A stretch of 9,121 bases of DNA from an uncultured Clostridia bacterium (GTDB lineage Bacteria; Bacillota; Clostridia; Christensenellales; Aristaeellaceae): the NCBI GenBank assembly GCA_934647305.1, contig CAKUFI010000094.1, positions 1 through 9,121 of the forward strand. The letters run 5' to 3'. The notes under the pieces are model-generated. The model was not told the DNA's origin, did not search any database, and worked only from the letters and a program-made list of their open reading frames with translations. Shown one piece after another: positions 1 through 5,600 of the stretch. How positions within the stretch are numbered: position 1 is the stretch's first letter; the number at the start of each line of letters is the position of its first letter. Made by a program: the position numbers and the translations under genes.

Positions 1-137
1 GGAAACGATTTTTTCTCTGGAAAATGGGATTTTCCGGCGAAAAAATCGCCCCGTGCCCACCGTACACGCCGCTGGGCGCGATTGAAAGTTCGAGAGGGTT
101 GAGACCCTCTCGAGCTCTCCGGGGGGGCGACAGTCTG
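1..137. repeat. Dispersed structured intergenic repeat, copy A
   Basis: Positions 1-120 match 7105-7224 with 7 substitutions and no gap (about 94%). The match resumes at CAGTCTG (131-137) after a short variable stretch with a 1-nt length difference. The left end may continue outside the window. It folds as a long stem: 6-15 with 39-48 and 17-25 with 29-37, GGG loop, one T/C mismatch and one G-T pair. A competing stem pairs 44-49 with 78-83, extended by 55-59 with 73-77. A terminal hairpin pairs 90-99 with 104-113. Between copies, positions 14/40 change from T-A to G-C and 49/78 from C-G to T-A, so pairing is kept. The G-T pair would be G-U in plus-strand RNA but A-C in minus-strand RNA, which mildly favours a plus-strand transcript. 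No function is known to me. Confidence 0.85.
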
Positions 138-166
138 CCCCCTCCGCATATGCATACGGAGGGGGC
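137..166. other. Strong GC-rich stem-loop beside repeat copy A
   Basis: Perfect 10-bp arms (GCCCCCTCCG at 137-146, complement at 157-166) surround a 10-nt loop containing ATGCAT. It begins exactly where homology between the two dispersed repeat copies ends, just after CAGTCTG. The other copy is followed at the same point by an unrelated AT-rich palindrome. No T-run follows on either strand, so it is not a canonical intrinsic terminator. Confidence 0.6.
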
Positions 167-299
167 CTTCTATGGTCGCATGGATCGCGCACAGGCGGCT
201 CTGGGCACTGCCCGGCAGCGTGCTTTCAAGCGCCGCATTCGGGGAATTGCACATCTCCTGGCAGTATATTCCGCGGATCAAAGTGCTTTCCGGGAGAGC
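167..299. other. Intergenic stretch with no recognised gene
   Basis: This lies between the 137-166 stem-loop and the 300-335 hairpin. I see no ribosome binding site with a plausible start and no recognisable protein in any frame. A short self-complementary patch (GGGCA-C-TGCCC, near 208-218) is the only structure noted. It is part of the roughly 376-bp gene-free end of the window. Confidence 0.4.
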
Positions 300-337
300 T
301 CGAGAGGAGCCTTTCTCAGAAAGGCTGCCTCTCGAAC
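293..337 (-). repeat. Third, inverted copy of the repeat's terminal hairpin, with an enlarged apex
   Basis: Read on the minus strand, GTTCGAGAGG (337-328) and CCTCTCGAGCTCTCC (307-293) are identical to the arms and 3' flank of the terminal hairpin in repeat copies A and B. The 15-mer recurs at 106-120 and 7210-7224. The apex differs: instead of a 4-nt loop there is an 8-bp stem (308-315 with 319-326) with a TCA loop and one bulged base (327). The whole pairs 300-307 with 328-335. It lies just downstream of the permease gene and could stall transcription, but no T-run follows. Confidence 0.65.
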
Positions 338-376
338 GTCCCTTTTCTCAGAAAGTCGGCCTCCCCGGCGTTCCCC

Positions 377-1093
377 TCACAATTGGCCAACGATCAGCGA
401 GAGCCCGGAGAGAATCAGCAGCACGATGATGACGCGCCTGACGACGCGCTCCGGCAGAAACTGCGCGCTCCTGATGCCCAGGAACAGGCCCAGCGCCATT
501 GCGGGCAGCAGGCAGAGCGCCTGGGTAAACAGCGGCCAGGTCAGTATGCCCGTGCAGGTGTACAGAATCAGCCGGAAGGTGTTCTCGATCAGAAACACGA
601 CGCACAGGTTGCCCCGGAAGGCGGCCGGCTCGTCGGTCACGCGGCTCATATAGGCGGCCAGCAGCGCGCCGATGCCGTACAGGCCGCACAGCAGGCCGGA
701 CAGCAGGCCGATTGCGGCCAGCAGCGCCTTTGAGCCCCTTGCCCTGCCGCCCTTTCGCTCGCGCAGCAGCATCTCCGCGCCCAGTCCTACGATGACCGCG
801 CCGAAGAGCAGCTTGATCTGCGACGCGCCCGCGGTTTTCAACAGGAAAACGCCCGGAATATTGCCCAGCAGCACCAGTCCCGCCACCGGCAGGCAGGTGC
901 GCCAGACGATTTTTTTGCGCTCACGCCAGGCGATGACCACGTTGGCCGGGTAGCCCACGATCAGCTCCACCGGCGAGATGTTCACGTTGTCGCTCGTGAA
1001 GCTGAGCAGCGTGCTGAAGATCAGCGTGTTGGCAAAGCCGGTCAGCCCCTTGACGAAGTAGGCGAGCACGGTGGAAAACAGCATCCAGGGCAT
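377..1093 (-). CDS. TauE/SafE-family sulfite/anion permease
   Basis: A 238-residue inner-membrane protein of the TauE/SafE (former DUF81) family, whose members are linked to export of sulfite, sulfoacetate or related small anions. Hydrophobic segments run through the whole length. The family-like glycine-rich N-terminal stretch FVKGLTGFANTLIF is present, with a matching second-half repeat around LLSGLLCGLYGIGALLAAYMS. About 240 residues is usual for the family. I chose ATG at 1091-1093: the AAGGAG at 1102-1107 sits 8 nt before it. A GTG at 1100-1102 would add three residues but overlaps that ribosome binding site. The gene follows the terminator of the four-gene operon, so it is probably a separate unit. 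No promoter was recognised in the 92-bp gap. The substrate cannot be read from the sequence. Confidence 0.85.
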   Translation of the reverse strand: MPWMLFSTVLAYFVKGLTGFANTLIFSTLLSFTSDNVNISPVELIVGYPANVVIAWRERKKIVWRTCLPVAGLVLLGNIPGVFLLKTAGASQIKLLFGAVIVGLGAEMLLRERKGGRARGSKALLAAIGLLSGLLCGLYGIGALLAAYMSRVTDEPAAFRGNLCVVFLIENTFRLILYTCTGILTWPLFTQALCLLPAMALGLFLGIRSAQFLPERVVRRVIIVLLILSGLSLIVGQL

Positions 1094-1101
1094 GGAAGAC
1101 A

Positions 1102-1107
1102 CTCCTT
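1102..1107 (-). promoter_or_regulatory. Ribosome binding site deciding the permease start
   Basis: AAGGAG on the minus strand, 8 nt upstream of ATG 1093. It overlaps the alternative GTG codon at 1100-1102, which therefore cannot be the start served by this site. Confidence 0.75.
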
Positions 1108-1185
1108 ATCCGAAAACTTGAGAAAAAAAGGGAAGAGGACTCCTCAAAACGGGAAATTCCGCTTCGAAACAGGGACGATGGGTGT

Positions 1186-1218
1186 AAAAACTCCCTCTGA
1201 CGCGGTGGACAGAGGGAG
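1186..1218 (-). terminator. Intrinsic terminator of the LTD-VTC-DUF4956-BIg2 operon
   Basis: On the minus strand, a 9-bp stem CTCCCTCTG (1218-1210) with CAGAGGGAG (1199-1191) and a 10-nt loop is followed directly by TTTTT (1190-1186). It begins 8 bp after the stop codon of the BIg2/peptidase gene, so it closes the operon. Confidence 0.9.
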
Positions 1219-1226
1219 CGATGCGT

Positions 1227-4103
1227 TTACTTCTGCGCGTAGGTCGCCAGGCGCACGGGCAGGTAATTGAGCTTCAGGTCGAGCGACTGGTACTTGGCCG
1301 CGTTCTGAATGGAGCAGATGACGGTGTTTCCGTCGCCGCCCTGCTCGATGATCATCATCTTCGTTCTGGCGCTGTCCACCCAGTACAGGAACATGACCAC
1401 GTGGTTGTCGCTGCACAGCAGCATGTCGCCGGTGCGCAGGTCGTCGTAGCTGTCCAGGTTCTTGTACAGGTTGGTCGCCAGGGCCATGTACTTGGTGCGC
1501 AGGTAGGAATTGCGGCTGTTCAGGCCCCAGTAGGCCATCGACACGAACGAGGAGCAGTCGCAGCCCACGTACAGCCCGTCGAGCAGGTTGTCCTGATTGA
1601 GCAGATAGTACCCCTTGCCGCTGTCTATATAGCGCTTCTCGGCGAGTGCCTTGTCCACGTTATACTGGCGATTCGGGCCGTTGTTCACGCCGCGCTGGAT
1701 GTAGGGCAGGCCGTAGTACACCTTGCCGGGCTGATAGCTCTTCTCGGGGTACTTGACCGTCCAGTAGCGCTGGTAGTTGGGCGTCATCCACGGGAAGGCC
1801 TGCATCTTGAAGACCTCGTCGATCACCTTCTGACGCGAGATCGATTCGGAGTAGCTGATCACGCCCGCCTTGGCAAGGTTGATGATCTGGCTCAGCGCGC
1901 TCGCGCGGATGGCGTCGATCTTCTGCAGGTTGGCCGGGATGCCCGAAATGTCGGTCGTCCGGGCCGGGATGACGGTGGTCAGCCTGACGGAGGAGATGGC
2001 GAAGGTGCAGGCAGCGTACACGCCGTTTTTCGCCGAGGCGCGCACGGTGGCGGTACCCGCGCCCACGGCGGTCACCCTGCCGGTTTCGTCCACCCGGACC
2101 ACGCCCGTATTGCTCGAGGTCCAGGTCAGATTCTGCGGGGCGGTGGCGGGGAAGACCGTGCCGGTGAGGGTCGCCGCGTTGCCCACGTCCAGATACAGCA
2201 GCTCGTCGGACAGCGTTACGCTGATCGGCACCAGCGGGTCGTACACCGTGACCGTGACCTTCGCATAGACCTTGCGGTCCTTGCGCGAGACGGCGGTGAT
2301 GGTGGCCTCGCCCAGCTTCTTCGGGGTGACCACGCCGTCCCGGCTGACGCTCACCGCATCCGAGGAGACCTCGTAGTCGCACAGGCGGCTCGCGTCCTCA
2401 GGGGTGGCCTTCAGGGTCAGGCGGGCGGTTTCGTCCATCCTGAGCACGGTCTTGTCGCTCGACAGCGAGAAGGCTCTGGGCTTTTCCAGCTCATAGACCA
2501 CCACGCGGATCGGGCAGAAAATCTCGGGGTCGTAGGTCGAGGCGGCATAGATAATGGCCGTGCCCGCGCGATGGGCGGAAATCAGGCCGTTTTTGTCCAC
2601 GGAGGCGACGCGGCTGCTGCTCGAGCGCCAGGAAATGCCCTGCACGGCGGTCTCGGGCGCCACGTGCACCTTCGCCTGCCAGCTGTCGCCCACCTCGAGG
2701 CGCATGACGTCCTGCTCGGCGGAAATCGAGTCGGGGCTCTTGCCGTCGGTCACGGTGAAGGCCAGCTTCGCGACCACCTTCCTGTTGCGCACGGAGGTCA
2801 CGGTGATCGTGGTCTCGCCGCGCTTGAGGCCGGTGACCAGGCCGCCCGATGTGACCGTGGCGATCCTCCGGTCGGAGGAGGTGAAGGTGAACTCGGCGCT
2901 GTGACCGGCAGGCACGGGCTTTGCGATCAGCTGCACCTGCTCTGTGCGCTGCACGGTGGCAGGCGAGGCGGACAGGTCGATCGACTCGGGCGCGGGCAGG
3001 TTCTCCACCTTCACCCGCACGGTCGCCAGCACGTTCCGGTTGACCCTCGAGTAGCAGGTAATCGTGGCCGTGCCGGTCTTTTTCGCGGTGATCAGGCCGT
3101 CCTGCGTGACCTGCACGCGGCTTGAGCTGCTCCTCCAGGCAACCGAGGTGTTGCGCGTTTCGGGCAGCACGCTCGCCGTGAGCTGGAAGGTCTCAGTGGG
3201 GTGCAGGAGCATTTCGCTCCTGTTCAGGGTAATGGACAGCGGCGCGTCCTTCTCCACGATCAGGATTTTCCGCGTCGCGCGGACGCGGGCGTTCTGCATG
3301 CTCGTGCAGGTGATGGTGACGCTGCCGGCCTTCTTCGCGGTGAACACGCCGTCCTGCGTAATCGAGCCGCGCGCCGCGGCGGAGCTTTTCCATTTCAGGA
3401 AGCGGCAGGAGTTCTCCGGCGTGCGAATCGCCTGAAAGTCGATCACGTCGCCCACGGTCACGACGGTTACGTCGGGCGTGAACAGGATTTTTTCAGGCGC
3501 GGAAGGCGCGGTCACGGTGACCTTCACCTTGGCGAGCACCTTTTTGTCGGCGGTCGAGTAGCAGGTGATCGTGGCCGTGCCCGCCCTTTTCGCGGTGATC
3601 AGGCCGCCCGTGCGCCCGACGGACACCGCGCCCGAGCTGCTCTTGTACTGCACGGCCTGCTTTGCCGTCGCTGGCAGCACGGTGGGAGACAGCTGAAAGG
3701 TCTCAAACCGCTCAAGGGAAAGCTCGGACGGGCAGTTGAGGGAGATCGAGTCAGGCAGGGTCGAGTCGATCAGCTTCAGCGTGACCGAGGAAGCGACCTT
3801 CGTGCGGCGGGCGGTGGCGGTGATGGTCACCGTGCCCCGGCCGCGGAAGGACACCTTGCCGCTCGAGGACACCCTCGCCACGGCGGTATTCGACGAGGCC
3901 CAGGTCACGCGCTGGGACGCGTCCGCGGGCTCCACACGGGCGCTGAGCGACAGAGACCTGGTCTTGGACAGGTCGAACGTAAGCGCTTCCTCCTGAACGC
4001 TCAGCACGACCATTTCAGGCTGCGCGTCGGCCAGAGCCGAGGGCAAAAGCAGCAGCGCCAGGCCGATTGCGAGGCACAAAAGCGCCTTAAGACGCGTCTT
4101 CAT
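1227..4103 (-). CDS. Secreted protein: eight BIg2 domains plus C-terminal NlpC/P60-like cysteine peptidase
   Basis: 958 residues. Residues 1-25 form a signal peptide (KTRLK, hydrophobic core, ALA before D26). Residues 31-705 hold eight bacterial Ig-like (BIg2) domains of about 84 residues. Each ends in the family signature (for example GLITAKKTGTATITCYS), with WxSSSS motifs mid-domain. After a linker (706-840), residues 845-945 resemble NlpC/P60: GCDCSSFVSMAYWG gives the nucleophile C850, DLRTGDMLL is the usual strand before the histidine, and DNHVVMFLYW gives H901. E920 in MIIEQGG may be the third catalytic residue. NlpC/P60 enzymes cut peptidoglycan peptides, so a cell-wall hydrolase or wall-anchored surface protein is inferred. 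No LPXTG or SLH motif is seen. Start is ATG with GGAGG 7 nt upstream; the gap to the upstream gene is 40 bp. It is the last gene of the operon. A CHAP-like or amidase assignment is the alternative. Confidence 0.85.
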   Translation of the reverse strand: MKTRLKALLCLAIGLALLLLPSALADAQPEMVVLSVQEEALTFDLSKTRSLSLSARVEPADASQRVTWASSNTAVARVSSSGKVSFRGRGTVTITATARRTKVASSVTLKLIDSTLPDSISLNCPSELSLERFETFQLSPTVLPATAKQAVQYKSSSGAVSVGRTGGLITAKRAGTATITCYSTADKKVLAKVKVTVTAPSAPEKILFTPDVTVVTVGDVIDFQAIRTPENSCRFLKWKSSAAARGSITQDGVFTAKKAGSVTITCTSMQNARVRATRKILIVEKDAPLSITLNRSEMLLHPTETFQLTASVLPETRNTSVAWRSSSSRVQVTQDGLITAKKTGTATITCYSRVNRNVLATVRVKVENLPAPESIDLSASPATVQRTEQVQLIAKPVPAGHSAEFTFTSSDRRIATVTSGGLVTGLKRGETTITVTSVRNRKVVAKLAFTVTDGKSPDSISAEQDVMRLEVGDSWQAKVHVAPETAVQGISWRSSSSRVASVDKNGLISAHRAGTAIIYAASTYDPEIFCPIRVVVYELEKPRAFSLSSDKTVLRMDETARLTLKATPEDASRLCDYEVSSDAVSVSRDGVVTPKKLGEATITAVSRKDRKVYAKVTVTVYDPLVPISVTLSDELLYLDVGNAATLTGTVFPATAPQNLTWTSSNTGVVRVDETGRVTAVGAGTATVRASAKNGVYAACTFAISSVRLTTVIPARTTDISGIPANLQKIDAIRASALSQIINLAKAGVISYSESISRQKVIDEVFKMQAFPWMTPNYQRYWTVKYPEKSYQPGKVYYGLPYIQRGVNNGPNRQYNVDKALAEKRYIDSGKGYYLLNQDNLLDGLYVGCDCSSFVSMAYWGLNSRNSYLRTKYMALATNLYKNLDSYDDLRTGDMLLCSDNHVVMFLYWVDSARTKMMIIEQGGDGNTVICSIQNAAKYQSLDLKLNYLPVRLATYAQK
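1989..4013 (-). repeat. Array of eight BIg2 coding repeats
   Basis: The eight Ig-like domains are also detectable as DNA repeats of about 250 bp. The closest pair I saw is 3047-3102 against 3554-3609 (domains 4 and 2), offset 507 bp (169 codons) with about 5 mismatches in 54 bases. This points to duplication by whole-domain units. The remaining domains have diverged more, though the segment encoding the glycine-rich C-terminal strand stays similar throughout. Confidence 0.7.
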
Positions 4104-4143
4104 GCGTACACCTCCAAGCGAATCTTTTGTAAATCAGACGGGA

Positions 4144-4830
4144 TTATTCGGGCTGATAGGCGACCAGGGTCGCGTCCTGCACGCCCTCGATGGACAGCAG
4201 CTTGCCGATCAGCGCGTCCTGCTTGTCCACGCGCACCTCGACAGTCATCTCCGCGCCGTTGCGGGAGACGGTCTTGGACTTGACCTGCATCACGCGCACG
4301 CCGCGCAGCACGCCGTTGATCTGGCCCTCCAGGCCGGGCACGTAGTGAATCACCAGCAGGAAGGCGTTGGTCGCCTTGAACTGCATCCGGCTCATCAGGA
4401 AGATCAGCGCGGCGATGCCCACGACCGTCATCGCGGCCATGAAGAACTGGCCCGCGCCCAGCAGGATGCCCATCGTCAGCGCCCAGAACATGTAGGCGGT
4501 GTCCAGCGGATCCTTGACCGCAGTGCGGAAGCGCACGATGGACAGCGCACCGACCATGCCCATGGACAGCTGGATGGAGTCACGGATGCACATGACCACC
4601 GGCGTGGTGATCAGGGTCATCAGGATCAGCGTCAGGCCGTAGTTGTTGTTGTACATCACGCCGCGGTAGTTGGTGCGGTAGGTCCAGTAGATGAACACGC
4701 CCACGGCAAAGGCCGCGATCAGCGAGAAGAGCACGGTGAACCAGGACGCGGGAGCGATGGTCTGGTTGGCGAACAGAGAGGCGATGGACGACTTGTTGTA
4801 GGTCGAGGTGGCGCTCAGAAGCGTGAACAT
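4144..4830 (-). CDS. DUF4956 family membrane protein
   Basis: 228 residues. Hydrophobic segments lie near residues 31-49, 65-82, 86-99 and 111-146, followed by a soluble C-terminal domain (about 150-228) rich in beta-type sequence, ending VEGV-like (IEGVQDATLVAY). The most distinctive stretch is GALSIVRFRTAVKDPLDTAY around residues 94-113, which I recognise as the DUF4956 core; its Arg, Lys and Asp lie between membrane segments. The family has no settled function, but it is commonly encoded next to VTC-domain proteins, as here. I infer a membrane partner of the polyphosphate polymerase, perhaps in positioning or moving the polymer. Start is ATG with AGGAGG at 4840-4845, 9 nt away. The gap from the VTC gene is 30 bp. 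Length is normal for the family. Confidence 0.85.
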   Translation of the reverse strand: MFTLLSATSTYNKSSIASLFANQTIAPASWFTVLFSLIAAFAVGVFIYWTYRTNYRGVMYNNNYGLTLILMTLITTPVVMCIRDSIQLSMGMVGALSIVRFRTAVKDPLDTAYMFWALTMGILLGAGQFFMAAMTVVGIAALIFLMSRMQFKATNAFLLVIHYVPGLEGQINGVLRGVRVMQVKSKTVSRNGAEMTVEVRVDKQDALIGKLLSIEGVQDATLVAYQPE

Positions 4831-4860
4831 GGGTTTTCTCCTCCTTATGTTGCGGTTTGC

Positions 4861-5586
4861 TTACTCGCCCAGCGGCTCAAACGAGCGGCAGAGCGTGTAT
4901 TTCGAGATGGCGGACAGCTGGCTGGGCACGGTGGACAGAAGCGAGCGGATGTACTCGGGCAGGTAGCGGTTGTACTTGACCTCGAGGATCATCTTGCCGT
5001 GCAGAAGCGGGGGCACGCCGTTGACCTTCGCGTTGAACAGGTCGTGGCTGAACAGGCCCGAGTGCAGATCCTTGTCGAAGGTGATGCGGATGTCCTCGGC
5101 CGGGTGGGTGTAGGCCTCGCGGGTGTAGTCCACCAGCACCTGCGGCCGCAGCGCGCGCGTGCGCATTTCGCGGAACATGTCCTGCAGCAGCTGGTTGTTC
5201 GAGGCGTGCAGCCCGTCGCATCTTCCCTCGATCAGCTGGTCGCACAGCCGCCTCGTGATGCGCACGCTGTCCTTACTGATCAGGTCGCCGTGCTTGTGCT
5301 TGCGCTCCAGGAAGATCAGCTCGTCCGAGCAGTTGTAGATGCGGATGCGGTACTTGTTGCGGATCTCGATGCCGCTGATTTTCTGATAGTAGGCGCTGTC
5401 ATAGGCGTCGTCAAAATACAGCGAGCGGATGAAGTACTCGCCGCACGCGTTGGCGTGCCTGTCCCGGTGCAGCACGGGGGAGAGCACCGAGCGCAGCTGA
5501 TAGTAGGCCGGCAGGCTGATGAAGTACTTCACCTCGTGCCGCGGGTCGGGCATGCCGCTCTCGTTGGCGGCAAAACGGTTCTGCAA
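4861..5586 (-). CDS. VTC-domain polyphosphate polymerase
   Basis: 241 residues of the VTC / triphosphate-tunnel-metalloenzyme type, the catalytic fold of yeast Vtc4, which makes polyphosphate from ATP. The tunnel motifs appear in order: RHEVKYF (16-22, putative substrate lysine K20), YRIRIY (79-84, R80/R82), LERKHKH (93-99), SKDSVR (104-109), VDYTREAY (152-159), RITFD (167-171), ILEVKY (200-205, metal-binding E202 inferred by family analogy) and SKY (228-230). No SPX domain and no membrane segment are present, so the protein is cytosolic and may rely on the DUF4956 protein downstream for membrane contact. Start is TTG at 5584-5586, supported by AGGAGG 8 nt upstream. The next ATG (residue 12) lacks a good site. 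That ribosome binding site directly follows the stop of the lamin-tail gene, implying tight translational coupling. Activity is inferred from motif conservation. Confidence 0.88.
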   Translation of the reverse strand: MQNRFAANESGMPDPRHEVKYFISLPAYYQLRSVLSPVLHRDRHANACGEYFIRSLYFDDAYDSAYYQKISGIEIRNKYRIRIYNCSDELIFLERKHKHGDLISKDSVRITRRLCDQLIEGRCDGLHASNNQLLQDMFREMRTRALRPQVLVDYTREAYTHPAEDIRITFDKDLHSGLFSHDLFNAKVNGVPPLLHGKMILEVKYNRYLPEYIRSLLSTVPSQLSAISKYTLCRSFEPLGE

Positions 5587-5594
5587 GCTCGATT

Positions 5595-5600
5595 CCTCCT
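5595..5600 (-). promoter_or_regulatory. Ribosome binding site supporting the TTG start of the VTC gene
   Basis: AGGAGG, 8 nt before TTG 5586, immediately after the TAA stop (5603-5601) of the upstream gene. Stop and ribosome binding site run together as TAAAGGAGG. Confidence 0.85.

Noticed and set aside
84..120. tRNA-like T-arm (GTTCGAG) in the repeat
   Set aside because: No cloverleaf, acceptor stem or anticodon arm can be built around it; the arms form a simple 10-bp hairpin instead.
312..355. TTTCTCAGAAAG repeated at 312-323 and 344-355 (similar at about 7323)
   Set aside because: The motif is short; one copy is explained as the apex of the 300-335 hairpin, and the spacing gives no further pattern, so I do not claim a separate element.
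24..653. Plus-strand open frame of 209 codons over repeat copy A and the permease 3' end
   Set aside because: It covers a structured repeat plus antisense of a clear permease gene, has no ribosome binding site, and resembles no family I know.
1221..3125. Long plus-strand open frame of 634 codons opposite the BIg2 gene
   Set aside because: It is a GC-rich shadow of the opposite strand: composition is dominated by His, Arg, Gly, Val and Asp, with no domain and no ribosome binding site, while the minus frame has signal peptide, domains and terminator.
1989..4013. Regularly spaced DNA repeats that could suggest a CRISPR array
   Set aside because: The repeats are about 250 bp, imperfect and in frame, encoding BIg2 domains; no cas genes or short identical direct repeats are present.
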